A stretch of DNA of 64,000 bases from Pseudomonas arsenicoxydans (lineage in GTDB: Bacteria > Pseudomonadota > Gammaproteobacteria > Pseudomonadales > Pseudomonadaceae), in assembly GCF_006438915.1 (NCBI RefSeq), contig NZ_RCZE01000010.1:1-64000 (forward strand), read 5' to 3'. Under the pieces are notes generated by a model that was not told where the DNA came from, did not search any database, and saw nothing but the letters and a program-made list of their open reading frames with translations. Both the position numbers and the translations under genes were made by a program. Of this stretch, positions 53,984 through 63,804 are shown piece after piece (the stretch's first letter is position 1; each line of letters begins with the position of its first letter).

Positions 53984-55324
53984 ATGGCCGACTCAAGCAA
54001 AAAAATGAGCCTCGTGGGGCTCACTACCCTGGTGATGGTCAACATGATGGGGTCAGGCATCATCATGTTGCCGACGAGCATGGCCCAGCTCGGGGCCATT
54101 TCATTGCTGTCCTGGATCGTCACGGCGGTCGGCTCCATGGCCATTGCCTACTGCTTTTCCCAGTGCGGTATTTATTGTCAGCGCTCGGGCGGGTTGTCCG
54201 CCTACACCGAAGAGGCGCATGGCAAGTCAGGGTTCTTTCTCTGTTCGTATCTGTACTTCCTGTCGCTGGCCATTGCCAACGTCGCGGTCGCCATTTCCGC
54301 CGTGGGGTACATGACCTCGTTCCTGCCCTGGCTGGGCACTGGCGCGATCCCACTGTTCATCGGCACGGTCGGCCTGCTGTGGCTGACCACCGTGGCCAAC
54401 TTCGGTGGCCCCGGCATCACTGGCAGGATCGGTGCGATTACCGTCTGGGGTGTGATCATCCCGGTGGCGGGCCTGAGCATCATCGGCTGGTTCTGGTTCA
54501 AGACTGACATGCTGGTTTCCGCCTGGAACCCGAATAACCTCTCCAACGCCGAGGCGATCAGCAAGGCGATTCCGCTGACCCTCTGGGCCTTTCTGGGCAT
54601 GGAGTCCGCGGCGCAAGCCAGCGATGCGGTGGAAGATCCCAAACGCACGGTGCCGCTGGCCTGTCTGTTCGGCACGCTGGGTGCTGCCGTGGTCTACGTA
54701 CTGTCGACGACCGTCATCCAGGGCATCATCCCCAACGCCGAACTGGCCAACGCTTCGGCGCCCTTCGCGCTGGTCTATGCGCAGATGTTCAACCCCATGG
54801 TGGGGAACATCATCATGGCGCTGGCGGTGATGGCGTGTATCGGCTCGCTGCTGGGCTGGCAGTTCACCTTGGCGCAAACGGCGAAGATGACTGCAGACCA
54901 AGGGATGTTTCCGAAGTTGTTCAGCAAGGTCAACGCGCGCAATGCCCCTCTGTTGGGCATGCTCGTGTGTGGGGTGATCCAGACGCTGATGGCCCTGTCG
55001 ACCATTTCACCGAATGCCAGCGCGCAGTTTGGAAAGCTGATCAATCTGGCCGCCGTGACCAATCTGATCCCTTACGTGACGGCGCTGACCGGGCTGATGG
55101 TCATGATGTACAAGGCGTCGGTTTCGCCAGCCGTTTACCTGCGCAATACCCCTGTCTTGCTGATAGCGCTCGCCTATTCGTTCTACGCCCTGCATTCCTG
55201 CGGCAAAGACGCCGTGTTCGGCGGCGCCCTTGTCCTGGTCTTCGGCTACCCGCTTTATGGCTGGCTCGCCAAACGCTTTGCAACGGTGTCTGCAACCGAT
55301 CCAGCCAGAAGCGACAACGCTTAG
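53984..55324 (+). CDS. PotE-like amino acid/polyamine antiporter
   Basis: 446 residues from ATG 53984 with AAAGGAG upstream. Twelve-helix APC permease with GLTTLVMVNMMGSGIIMLP and AISAVGYM, closely like PotE, the putrescine/ornithine antiporter. The exchanged substrates are not certain. It is followed after 47 bases by a solute-binding protein gene, perhaps in the same transcript. Confidence 0.9.
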   Translation: MADSSKKMSLVGLTTLVMVNMMGSGIIMLPTSMAQLGAISLLSWIVTAVGSMAIAYCFSQCGIYCQRSGGLSAYTEEAHGKSGFFLCSYLYFLSLAIANVAVAISAVGYMTSFLPWLGTGAIPLFIGTVGLLWLTTVANFGGPGITGRIGAITVWGVIIPVAGLSIIGWFWFKTDMLVSAWNPNNLSNAEAISKAIPLTLWAFLGMESAAQASDAVEDPKRTVPLACLFGTLGAAVVYVLSTTVIQGIIPNAELANASAPFALVYAQMFNPMVGNIIMALAVMACIGSLLGWQFTLAQTAKMTADQGMFPKLFSKVNARNAPLLGMLVCGVIQTLMALSTISPNASAQFGKLINLAAVTNLIPYVTALTGLMVMMYKASVSPAVYLRNTPVLLIALAYSFYALHSCGKDAVFGGALVLVFGYPLYGWLAKRFATVSATDPARSDNA

Positions 55325-55371
55325 GCCTGGAATTCGGACGGTTGTGACATCTGCACACGGGGGATAAGGAC

Positions 55372-56277
55372 ATGAACGTACAACGAAGCAAAACCGCCGC
55401 ACTGAGCTTTGCCTGCCTGCTGATGCTGGTGCCGTCACTGGCCGGTGCCAATACGCTCGAACGGGTGCGTTTGAGCAATACGCTGAACCTCGGCTACCTG
55501 CCGGATTTCGCTCCCTTCAGCGTAAGAGTAGGCGAAAAGGTCCAGGGTTATGCCATCGGTCTTTGCGACAAAATCGCCGACAAGGTCAAGGCCGAACTGG
55601 GTTTGCCCGAGCTACAGGTGAGTTACCAGCCTGTCACCGCCGCCGATGAAATCAGCGCAGTCAGCTCGGGCAAGATCGACCTCCTCTGCACACCAACGCC
55701 ACCCACGCTGCAACGACGCAAGTCAGTGAGCTACTCGGTGCCCATTTACACCGCAGGTCTCTCGGCGGTCGTGTACCAGGATGCGCCGGCGACGCTGCTG
55801 GACGTGCTCAACGGCAAAGTCGCCCACACCGGCCCCACCTGGCGTGCCACCGTCAACCGTGGTCTGTCCAACCAGACTTATGTCACCACGGCGGGAGGCG
55901 TGAGCGAGGCGTGGATTCGTCAGCAGATGCGCTTGCTGGGCGTGGTCGCCACACTCATCACGGTCGACACTACCGCCGACGGACTCGAGTTGGTCGCCAA
56001 TGGCAAAGCCGATGCCATGTTCAGCGAACGGATGCTGCTCAGAAACCTCCTCGACAGCCGTTACCCGACCGGCAACCTGGTCCTGCTGGAGCGTATTTTC
56101 GAGTACGCCCCAACCGCCATGGCGGTACCGCGTGATGATGAAGATTTCCGCTTGCTGGTCGACACCACGCTGAGTGAAATGTACCGCTCCGGCGAGATTG
56201 AACAGGCGTACGACAAGTACCTGGACGGCGCCAGCGACACGGCCAGAAAACTATTCAAGGTCTACGCGCTGCCTTAG
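55372..56277 (+). CDS. Extracellular solute-binding protein, family 3
   Basis: 301 residues with signal peptide (LSFACLLMLVPSLAGA). SBP3 features: LNLGYLPDFAPFSVRVG, GYAIGLCDKIA, GKIDLLCTPTPPTLQRRK. No ABC permease is adjacent, so it either serves a distant transporter or signals with the PotE-like carrier. It ends at a strong bidirectional terminator. Confidence 0.9.
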   Translation: MNVQRSKTAALSFACLLMLVPSLAGANTLERVRLSNTLNLGYLPDFAPFSVRVGEKVQGYAIGLCDKIADKVKAELGLPELQVSYQPVTAADEISAVSSGKIDLLCTPTPPTLQRRKSVSYSVPIYTAGLSAVVYQDAPATLLDVLNGKVAHTGPTWRATVNRGLSNQTYVTTAGGVSEAWIRQQMRLLGVVATLITVDTTADGLELVANGKADAMFSERMLLRNLLDSRYPTGNLVLLERIFEYAPTAMAVPRDDEDFRLLVDTTLSEMYRSGEIEQAYDKYLDGASDTARKLFKVYALP

Positions 56278-56292
56278 CGCCGGTGACAACCA

Positions 56293-56330
56293 AAAAAACA
56301 GGAGCACGGTAAGCCGGGCTCCTGTTTTTT
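56293..56330. terminator. Bidirectional rho-independent terminator
   Basis: AAAAAACAGGAGC and GCTCCTGTTTTTT are perfect inverted arms between convergent genes, giving T-runs on both strands. Confidence 0.92.
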
Positions 56331-56348
56331 ATACCTGCGCCTAAAGCA

Positions 56349-56546
56349 TCAACAGCACTTCGGCCCAGCCTTGCTGCCGTATCGAGCTTCCTGGCGTTCG
56401 CGGAAAAACACCTCGTAGCTCATCACCGGTTTGTCCGGGTGCTTGTTCTGCATGTGCTCGACGTAGGTGTCGTAGTCCGGCATGCCCACCATCAGGCGCG
56501 CGGCTTGACCGAGGTATTTACCCAGACGACTCAGGTCATTGAACAT
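56349..56546 (-). CDS. YbdD/YjiX-family small protein
   Basis: 65 residues from ATG 56546. DUF466 pattern GMPDYDTYVEHMQNKHPDKPVMSYEVFFRERQ with a cysteine pair at the end (KCC). The family is always encoded next to CstA and is thought to be a partner of the transporter, as here. Confidence 0.93.
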   Translation of the reverse strand: MFNDLSRLGKYLGQAARLMVGMPDYDTYVEHMQNKHPDKPVMSYEVFFRERQEARYGSKAGPKCC

Positions 56547-56561
56547 CAATCCCCTCCTCCA

Positions 56562-58619
56562 TCAAGCCTGCGGAATGGCCTGATAGGGCGCTTCTTTATC
56601 CGTACGCTCCTTGGTGCTCCAAGCGGCGATGCCGACCTTCAGGGCAAAGAACAGAATGCTGAAGACCACGAACAGGAACAGCGCTGTCAGTGTCGCGTTG
56701 GTGTAGGCGTTGAAGATCACGTGCTGCATCTGGTCAATGCTCTTGGCCGGGGCCAGCACCTGACCGTTGGCCAGCGCGTCGCTGTACTTCTTGGCCAGGG
56801 CGAGGAAGCCGATGGCCGGGTTGGCGTCGAACAGCTTGATAAAGCCAGCGGTAACGGTGCAGATCAGCAGCCAGACTGCCGGCAGCATGGTGACCCAGAT
56901 GTAGCGTTGGCGCTTCATTTTGATCAGCACAACGGTTGCCAACATCAGTGCAATACCGGCCAGCATCTGGTTGGAGATACCGAACAGCGGCCACAAGGTG
57001 TTGATCCCGCCCAATGGGTCAATCACGCCTTGGTACAGCAAGTAACCCCACATCGCCACGCAACCTGCGGTGGCAATCAGATTGGCGGGCCAGGAATCGG
57101 TGCGTTTAAGCGCCGGGACGAAGGAACCTAGCAAGTCTTGCAGCATGAAGCGACCGGCGCGCGTACCGGCATCAACCGCGGTCAGAATGAACAGCGCTTC
57201 AAACAGAATCGCGAAGTGGTACCAGAACGCCATGGTGTTTTCACCCGGCAGGACGTGGTGCAGGATTTGCGCGATACCGACCGCCAAGGTCGGCGCGCCG
57301 CCGGCACGGGCCAGGATCGTGGTTTCACCGATGTCCTTGGCCACTGCTTGCAACGCATCAGGGGTAATGGCAAAGCCCCAGCTGCTGACGGTTTGAGCGA
57401 CGGAAACCACATCCGCGCCGACCAACGCCGCCGGGCTGTTCATCGCGAAGTACACACCCGGCTCGATCACCGAAGCGGCAACCATGGCCATGATGGCAAC
57501 GAAGGATTCCATCAGCATGCCACCGTAACCGATGTAACGGGCATGACCTTCACTGGCCAACAGTTTCGGCGTGGTGCCGGAAGCGATCAGCGCATGGAAA
57601 CCCGAGACCGCGCCACAAGCGATGGTGATGAACAGGAACGGGAACAAGCCACCTTTCCACACCGGGCCAGTGCCATCGATGAACTGGGTCAGAGCCGGCA
57701 TTTTCAGGTCGGGCATGGTCACCAGAATGCCGATCGCCAAGGCCACGATGGTGCCGATCTTGAGGAAGGTCGACAGGTAGTCACGGGGGGCAAGGATCAG
57801 CCACACCGGCAATACAGCGGCGACAAAACCGTAACCGATCAACATCCAGGTGATCTGGATACCCGTGAACGTAAAGGCCTTGGCCCACACTGGATCAGCC
57901 GCAATCTGCCCACCGAGCCAGATCGAACCGAGCAACAACGCCACGCCGACCACGGAGATTTCGCCAATGCGGCCCGGACGGATGTAGCGCATGTAAATGC
58001 CCATGAACATCGCAATCGGGATGGTCGCCATCACCGTGAAAATGCCCCACGGGCTTTCGGCCAGCGCTTTCACCACGATCAGCGCCAGCACCGCGAGGAT
58101 GATGATCATGATCAGGAAGCAGCCAAACAACGCAATGGTGCCGGGGATGCGGCCCATTTCTTCACGGACCATGTCGCCCAGCGAACGACCGTTGCGGCGC
58201 GTGGACATGAACAGGACCATGAAGTCCTGAACGGCACCGGCCAGCACCACGCCGGCGATCAGCCACAGCGTGCCAGGCAGGTAGCCCATTTGCGCCGCCA
58301 GTACCGGACCGACCAGCGGACCCGCGCCGGCAATCGCCGCGAAGTGGTGACCGAACAGCACGTGTTTATTGGTCGGCACGTAGTCCAGGCCATCGTTATT
58401 GATGACCGCGGGCGTGGCACGATTGGGATCGAGTTGCATCACTTTGGTAGCGATGAACAGGCTGTAGTAGCGATAGGCAACGAGGTAGATAGCGACAGCT
58501 GCGACGACGATCCAGAGGGCGTTGATCGCTTCGCCGCGGCGCAGGGCCACGACACTTAGCGCAAACGCTCCCAGAACAGCCACGGCAAACCAGGCGAGGT
58601 GTTTAGCCAGACGGGGCAT
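56562..58619 (-). CDS. cstA: Carbon starvation protein CstA (pyruvate/peptide transporter)
   Basis: 685 residues with about 16 hydrophobic helices and CstA landmarks: LFGHHFAAIAGAGPLVGPVLAAQ, SGFHALIASGTTPKLL, GTRAGRFMLQD. CstA imports pyruvate and peptides under carbon limitation. Its stop is 12 bases before the YbdD gene on the same strand. The upstream region contains TACGTA repeats and a REP pair and separates it from a two-component system on +. Confidence 0.96.
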   Translation of the reverse strand: MPRLAKHLAWFAVAVLGAFALSVVALRRGEAINALWIVVAAVAIYLVAYRYYSLFIATKVMQLDPNRATPAVINNDGLDYVPTNKHVLFGHHFAAIAGAGPLVGPVLAAQMGYLPGTLWLIAGVVLAGAVQDFMVLFMSTRRNGRSLGDMVREEMGRIPGTIALFGCFLIMIIILAVLALIVVKALAESPWGIFTVMATIPIAMFMGIYMRYIRPGRIGEISVVGVALLLGSIWLGGQIAADPVWAKAFTFTGIQITWMLIGYGFVAAVLPVWLILAPRDYLSTFLKIGTIVALAIGILVTMPDLKMPALTQFIDGTGPVWKGGLFPFLFITIACGAVSGFHALIASGTTPKLLASEGHARYIGYGGMLMESFVAIMAMVAASVIEPGVYFAMNSPAALVGADVVSVAQTVSSWGFAITPDALQAVAKDIGETTILARAGGAPTLAVGIAQILHHVLPGENTMAFWYHFAILFEALFILTAVDAGTRAGRFMLQDLLGSFVPALKRTDSWPANLIATAGCVAMWGYLLYQGVIDPLGGINTLWPLFGISNQMLAGIALMLATVVLIKMKRQRYIWVTMLPAVWLLICTVTAGFIKLFDANPAIGFLALAKKYSDALANGQVLAPAKSIDQMQHVIFNAYTNATLTALFLFVVFSILFFALKVGIAAWSTKERTDKEAPYQAIPQA

Positions 58620-58731
58620 AGCGTGTCTCCTGCCGACAGCCAGTGACTGCGGCGGTAATTTTTATAATTGTGTCCGCGGTGCGGAGCTGGCCCAATATCC
58701 CCGCATGCCGTCTATAAATAAATCCGCGTTA

Positions 58732-58764
58732 CTACGTACGCGACGCCTACGTAGTTCTACGTAG
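58732..58764. promoter_or_regulatory. Triple CTACGTA(G) repeat
   Basis: CTACGTA occurs at 58732-58738, and the full palindrome CTACGTAG at 58747-58754 and 58757-58764. The cluster is about 115-145 bases upstream of the cstA start and looks like tandem operator half-sites, plausibly for the adjacent LuxR/NarL-type response regulator. Confidence 0.5.
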
Positions 58765-58798
58765 ACGGGACCGGTCTACCTGCTCAAACGCAAAACCG

Positions 58799-58888
58799 TG
58801 TGGGAGCGGGCTTGCTCGCGAAAGCGGTGTGTCAGTCAACATCAATGCCAACTGACGGATCGCTTTCGCGAGCAAGCCCGCTCCCACA
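58799..58888. repeat. REP pair (REPIN-like)
   Basis: A perfect 28-base inverted repeat: TGTGGGAGCGGGCTTGCTCG... at 58799-58826 and its reverse complement at 58861-58888, with a smaller GTCAGT/ACTGAC pair in the loop. This is the extragenic REP sequence common in Pseudomonas. Confidence 0.92.
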
Positions 58889-59014
58889 GGGGATTTGCAT
58901 CAGTTGACGGATATCCCGGCCGGTAGTCATTCCGTCCAGCAGCGCTACTGGAATTGCATCCCTTTGGCCTATGATGCCGGCCTTCGCCCTTCTTCGGTCC
59001 GGTCAGGAGCCAAG

Positions 59015-60382
59015 ATGCAGCTCAAACACAAAATAGTCGCGCTCGGGATTCTGCCGCTGGTATTGGCCATCGCCGTGATCTGTGGGCTGGTGATTTCGCT
59101 TAATCGCCAACTCGGCGACCAACAGGCTCAACTGATCGAAGACAGCATCCTGGCCAGCAAGCGTGCCGAGCTGAAAAACTACGTCGAAATGGCGCAAAGC
59201 CTGATTGCGCCGCTGTACGACGACGGCCACGGTGACGCGCACGCCCAGCAGCAAGTGCTGGAAGAACTGCGCAAACTCAGCTTCGGCATCAACGGCTACT
59301 TCTTCGTCTATGACCGCGAAGGTCGCAGCCTGATGCACGCACGCCAGACCGAACTGGTGGGCAAGTATCTGTGGGACATGAAAGACCCGCACGGTTTGCC
59401 AGTGATTCAGGCATTGCTCAAAAGTGCGCAATCGGGCGAAGGCTTTCAGCGTTACGCGTGGAACAAACCCTCCTCCGGCCAAGTCACCGACAAACTCGCC
59501 TACGTGGTGATGCTGGACCGTTGGGGCTGGATGCTCGGTACCGGCATTTACCTGGAGGACGTCGAACGCGCCACGCAGCAGGCCCGTGACGAAGTGGCTC
59601 AGGGCATCCGTAAGACCATGCTGGCGATTGCCGTCGTGGCGCTCGTGGCCGTGCTGTTTGTGTTCGCCAGCGGCATGACACTGAACGTCAGCGAACATCG
59701 CCTGGCGGATAAAAAATTGCAGCGCCTGACGCAGCGTATCGTCAGCCTGCAGGAAGAGGAGCGCTCACGGGTCTCCCGTGAGCTGCACGACGGCATCAGC
59801 CAACTGCTGGTGTCGATCAAGTTTCGCTTCGAACTGGCCAGCCACTTGCTGGAAAATGAACAAGGCCATGACAAGGGCCTGAGCACGCTGAAGGACGCTA
59901 CCGAACGACTGGGCGAAGCCATTGGAGAAGTCCGCAGCCTCTCCCACGACCTGCGTTCTTCCTTGCTCGACACCTTGGGCTTGCCGGCCGCCATCGGCCA
60001 ACTGGCCGCCGAATTCGAACAACGCAGCGGCCTCAAAGTGACGTATGACGACAACGAATTCGATTGTCACCTGGTCGACGGTGCAGCCGTCGCGCTGTTC
60101 CGGATCGTGCAAGAAGGCCTGACCAATATCGAACGCCACGCCCAGGCAAAAAACGTTTCCATTACCCTGCACGGCGCTGAAGAATCGGTGCGCCTGAGCG
60201 TGGTGGATGACGGGATCGGTTTCAATGTCGCCCAGGTCGAGCGTCGCCAGGCGGGCATCGGCCTGCGTAACATCCGTGAACGGGTCGAGCATTTTGGCGG
60301 ATGTTTTGAGCTGACCTCGATGCCCGGCAGAAGCGAACTGGACGTACAGCTGCCAATGAAAGTATCCGCAACGCAACGCTGA
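59015..60382 (+). CDS. Sensor histidine kinase with Cache domain
   Basis: 455 residues from ATG 59015 (AGGAG upstream). TM1 (VALGILPLVLAIAVICGLVI), an extracytoplasmic single Cache domain (GINGYFFVYDREG, GWMLGTGIYLEDV), TM2 near residue 205, a HisKA_3 dimerisation helix with the phosphorylated histidine in SRELHDGISQLL, and a HATPase with NIERHAQAKN and DDGIGFN. NarL/LuxR-type partner follows. The Cache domain suggests sensing of a small organic acid. Confidence 0.93.
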   Translation: MQLKHKIVALGILPLVLAIAVICGLVISLNRQLGDQQAQLIEDSILASKRAELKNYVEMAQSLIAPLYDDGHGDAHAQQQVLEELRKLSFGINGYFFVYDREGRSLMHARQTELVGKYLWDMKDPHGLPVIQALLKSAQSGEGFQRYAWNKPSSGQVTDKLAYVVMLDRWGWMLGTGIYLEDVERATQQARDEVAQGIRKTMLAIAVVALVAVLFVFASGMTLNVSEHRLADKKLQRLTQRIVSLQEEERSRVSRELHDGISQLLVSIKFRFELASHLLENEQGHDKGLSTLKDATERLGEAIGEVRSLSHDLRSSLLDTLGLPAAIGQLAAEFEQRSGLKVTYDDNEFDCHLVDGAAVALFRIVQEGLTNIERHAQAKNVSITLHGAEESVRLSVVDDGIGFNVAQVERRQAGIGLRNIRERVEHFGGCFELTSMPGRSELDVQLPMKVSATQR

Positions 60383-60414
60383 CTCACCCCTTACAACAAG
60401 AGTGAACACCCGCG

Positions 60415-61047
60415 ATGAACCTGCCCTACCCGATCCGCGTCGCCCTGGTCGACGATCATTCCCTGGTCCGTGACGGGATCAAAGCGCTGCTGGCAGTCAT
60501 GGCGCCCCTGGAAGTGGTGGGCGAAGCCGAAAGCGGCGCGCAGGCGATCGAGATGGTCGGGCGCTGTCAGCCGGACCTGTTGCTGGTCGACATCAGCTTG
60601 CGCGACATGAACGGCCTTGAACTGACGCGCGTATTGCGCAGCCAGTACCCGGCGCTGAAAGTGCTGGTATTGAGCATGTACGACAATAATGAATACGTGA
60701 GCGAGTCCGTGCGTGCCGGCGCCAGCGGCTATGTGCTGAAGAATTCGCCATCGCGGGAAATCATTGCGGCCATCGAAGCCATTGCCAGCGGCGGCACCTT
60801 CTACAGCGCCGAAATTGCCCAGCGCCTGATCGCCGATAAAAGCACCGACAACGAGCTGACTCCGCGCGAAAGCCAGGTGCTGTACAAAATGGCTCAAGGC
60901 CTGAACAACAAGGAAATGGCCCGCGAACTGGACATCAGCGTGCGCACAGTCGAAACCCATCGTTTGAGCATTCGCCGCAAACTCAACATTGACAAACCGG
61001 CGGCACTGGTCAAATACGCGATCGATCACGGGATTATTTCACGCTAG
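60415..61047 (+). CDS. LuxR/NarL-type response regulator
   Basis: 210 residues. Receiver domain with acidic DDHS, the phosphorylation aspartate in LLLVDISL, and lysine in GYVLKNS; C-terminal LuxR helix-turn-helix ELTPRESQVLYKMAQGLNNKEMA...VRTVETH. Cognate partner of the preceding kinase; the adjacent cstA and the CTACGTAG repeats are candidate targets. Confidence 0.94.
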   Translation: MNLPYPIRVALVDDHSLVRDGIKALLAVMAPLEVVGEAESGAQAIEMVGRCQPDLLLVDISLRDMNGLELTRVLRSQYPALKVLVLSMYDNNEYVSESVRAGASGYVLKNSPSREIIAAIEAIASGGTFYSAEIAQRLIADKSTDNELTPRESQVLYKMAQGLNNKEMARELDISVRTVETHRLSIRRKLNIDKPAALVKYAIDHGIISR

Positions 61048-61127
61048 GAAAAAATCCAGCGCCGCCCACTCGACAGTTCATACAGGCGTCTATGCTCCAG
61101 TGATCTTTCTTGGCTGGACACGGAACA

Positions 61128-62684
61128 ATGCCTCCAAGTCGATCCCCGCTGATGCAACCGGCCTGCCTCACCCTGCTGGGTACGCTGGCCCTGAGCGGCT
61201 GCATCCGGCTGGGCCCTGATTTCCAGCCGCCGGGTGAGGAATGGATCAAGCATTGGGACACCCCGGCCCTTGAGCAATCCAGCCAGCGCGGGGCGAATCC
61301 GGATCTGCGCCAGTGGTGGCAAGTCTTCAACGACCCGATGCTCGATCAACTGATCGCACAAGCGGATGCGCACAATTCCAGCCTTAAAATCGCCGGTTTG
61401 CACGTCATGGAGTCCCGCGCCCAATTGGGCATTGCGCAAAGCACGCTGTACCCGCAACTGCAGCAAGTGAGCGCTGACAGTCTGTACGTCAAGCGGCACC
61501 AATACGGTGGTAACAATCCCCAGGACAATAATTTCTGGCAACACAGTGCCGGGTTTGACATCGGCTGGGAGCTCGACTTCTGGGGACGTTTCGCCCGCGC
61601 CATCGAATCCGCCGATGCCCTTTATTTTGCGGCCCAGGCCAACTACGAAGACGTGCTGGTCTTGCTGCGCGCCCAAGTGGCAGACACCTATTATTTGTTG
61701 CGCACCACCGAAGCCCGTCTGCGCGTGGCCCGAGAAAACGCCAAGCAGCAAAAGCGCAATTTCGAGATCACCGAGAAACTGTTCAAGAGCGGCCAGGATG
61801 CCGAGCTCGATCTGCAACAGGCCAAAACCCAATACTTGGGCACGCTGGCCACTATTCCCAACCTCCAGGCCCAATTGCAACAGACTCGTAACGCCTTGGC
61901 CGTGCTGATCGGGCAACCGCCGGGCGGGCTGCCGCAGGTGGTCGAGAATGACAGCCTGGTGCCGCTGGTCGATCGCGCCGTGCTGCAAGATGTGCCCGCC
62001 AGCTTGCTGTTGCGTCGGCCTGACGTCCGCGCTGCCGAGCTCAACGTCGCCGCTCAAGGGGCGCTGATCGGCGTGGCCGAAAGTGATTTCTATCCGTCGC
62101 TGACGTTGCTCGGCAGTATTGTCTGGTCGACGGACACGCTCCACGGCACGTCCAGCAGCCTGGACCTGGTGGGTGGCCCGAGTCTGCGCTGGAATGTGTT
62201 CGATTACGGGAATATCACCAACAACGTGCGCGTACAGGACGCGCGGTTGCAGGAGTTGATCGAAGCCTACCGCGACAAGGTTCGCCAGGCCGCACGCGAG
62301 GCAGACGATGCGGCCAACGGCCTGATCCAGTCGCTGGAAAGCGAGCGAATCCTGCGTGAAGCCGGCGGCGCCGCCACGCGTTCGCTGACGCTGGCCAGTG
62401 TGCAATTTCGCGAAGGTTATTCCGACTTCCAGAGGGTGCTCGACGCGCAACGTGCGCTGCTCGAACAACAGGACAATTACCTGGTCGCCCGCGGCAATGC
62501 GGTCAGCAATGTGATCGCCCTGTACAAGGCTTTGGGCGGAGGTTGGTACTCCGCGCTGCCGCGGGTCGACCCGGCCACCCGCCATCTGATGGAACAACGC
62601 ACGGACTGGGGCAACATGCTGGACGAACCCGACGCCGACCTGCCCGCTTTCCCGCTACCTGCCAAGGAAAACAGCCATGAGTGA
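61128..62684 (+). CDS. NodT-family outer-membrane efflux lipoprotein
   Basis: 518 residues from ATG 61128. Lipoprotein signal with lipobox LALSGC, then RLGPDFQPPGEEW and two OEP domains (WELDFWGRFARAIES, RRPDVRAAE). TolC-like channel that completes a tripartite pump with the two genes that follow. Overlaps the next gene by eight bases. Confidence 0.94.
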   Translation: MPPSRSPLMQPACLTLLGTLALSGCIRLGPDFQPPGEEWIKHWDTPALEQSSQRGANPDLRQWWQVFNDPMLDQLIAQADAHNSSLKIAGLHVMESRAQLGIAQSTLYPQLQQVSADSLYVKRHQYGGNNPQDNNFWQHSAGFDIGWELDFWGRFARAIESADALYFAAQANYEDVLVLLRAQVADTYYLLRTTEARLRVARENAKQQKRNFEITEKLFKSGQDAELDLQQAKTQYLGTLATIPNLQAQLQQTRNALAVLIGQPPGGLPQVVENDSLVPLVDRAVLQDVPASLLLRRPDVRAAELNVAAQGALIGVAESDFYPSLTLLGSIVWSTDTLHGTSSSLDLVGGPSLRWNVFDYGNITNNVRVQDARLQELIEAYRDKVRQAAREADDAANGLIQSLESERILREAGGAATRSLTLASVQFREGYSDFQRVLDAQRALLEQQDNYLVARGNAVSNVIALYKALGGGWYSALPRVDPATRHLMEQRTDWGNMLDEPDADLPAFPLPAKENSHE

Positions 62685-63804
62685 CGCCCCGCAGCCCTCC
62701 CCCAACGCCGCCGAGTCCGTGCCGGCCGATCCGGCAAAAAAAGGCATCAAATGGGTGTTGGTGCTGATCATCCTGAGCCTGGCCTGGTACCTGTTGGCCG
62801 ACCGTTTCACGCCGTATACGCAACAGGCACGGGTGGGTGCATTGGTTATTCCGGTGGCGTCGGAGGTCGCGGGGCGAGTGATCCGGGTAAACGTTCACAA
62901 CAATCAGATCGTCAAGGCCGGCGACGTGGTTTTCGAGGTCGATCCGGCGCCCTACAAGATTGCCGTCGACCGCGCCCGCGCCGACCTTGAGACAACCCGA
63001 CGGCAGTTGGGCGCCAGCACCGCGGGGATTGCCTCGGCGCAAGCAGCCTTGCGTGCAGCCCAAGCCAACGAAACCAAGGCCCGCCAGGAGAATCAGCGCC
63101 TGGAAGGGTTATATCGTGAAGACCCGGGAACCATTTCCGTGCGCGTTCTCGATGCGTCACGCACCAACCGCGAAGCCGCGATTAGTCAAACGGCTGCCGC
63201 ACGCGCCGAGGTAGAACGCGCAAAAGAAACCGAAGGTGGCGGTGAAGACGTCAACGCGAAGCTGCGTAGCGCCGCCACGGCGCTGGAAAAAGCCGAACTG
63301 GACCTGTCCAACACGCAAACACGGGCACGCTCGGCGGGTTTGATCACCGACCTGCGCACCGACGTCGGGCAATTCGCCGCCGCTGGCAGTCCGGTCATGA
63401 CCCTGATCACCCTTCAGGACATCTGGATCACGGCCGACATGACCGAGAACAACCTCGGCCTGGTGCGGCCCGACACGCCGGTGTCCATCGTCCTCGATGC
63501 AGTACCGGGTGAAGTCTTCGAGGGCCGCGTGCGCAGTGTCGGTTATGGCATCAGCGTCGGCCAGCCAACGCCGCCCGGCACCCTGCCTGGCATACAAAAC
63601 AGCCGGGACTGGCTGCGACCGGCCCAACGCTTCCCGGTGATCATCGAGTTTTCCGAGCAGTCCATGAACGCACTGCTGGGCAGCGGGAACATTCGTGCCG
63701 GTGGGCAGGCTGAAGTCATGGCATTCCCTTCACCAAGTAATTGGCTCAACCCGCTTGGTCACGCATTTTTAGGCGTGATGAGCTGGCTGTCCTATGCCTA
63801 CTAA
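62677..63804 (+). CDS. HlyD/EmrA-type membrane fusion protein
   Basis: 375 residues. One N-terminal helix (WVLVLIILSLAWYLLA), HlyD lipoyl half-motifs (VASEVAGRVIRVNVHNNQIVKAGD, VFEVDPAPYK), a coiled-coil hairpin and barrel (LITLQDIWITADMTENNLG). It links the NodT channel to the inner-membrane protein that starts inside its 3' end. Confidence 0.94.
   Translation: MSDAPQPSPNAAESVPADPAKKGIKWVLVLIILSLAWYLLADRFTPYTQQARVGALVIPVASEVAGRVIRVNVHNNQIVKAGDVVFEVDPAPYKIAVDRARADLETTRRQLGASTAGIASAQAALRAAQANETKARQENQRLEGLYREDPGTISVRVLDASRTNREAAISQTAAARAEVERAKETEGGGEDVNAKLRSAATALEKAELDLSNTQTRARSAGLITDLRTDVGQFAAAGSPVMTLITLQDIWITADMTENNLGLVRPDTPVSIVLDAVPGEVFEGRVRSVGYGISVGQPTPPGTLPGIQNSRDWLRPAQRFPVIIEFSEQSMNALLGSGNIRAGGQAEVMAFPSPSNWLNPLGHAFLGVMSWLSYAY

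Noticed and set aside
53950..53985. Sigma-54 promoter before the PotE-like gene
   Set aside because: TTGGCAC is present, but the expected TTGC-type -12 element is not at the right distance.
57138..58559. Long + strand open frame opposite cstA
   Set aside because: It is rich in His/Asp/Arg with no domains and mirrors cstA codons; cstA is clearly the real gene.
58799..58888. REP inverted repeat as a terminator for cstA or the kinase gene
   Set aside because: It lies upstream of both divergent genes and matches the Pseudomonas REP family, so it cannot terminate either.
61044..62597. Long - strand open frame opposite the NodT gene
   Set aside because: Shadow of a GC-rich gene; no ribosome site or family, while NodT motifs are complete on +.
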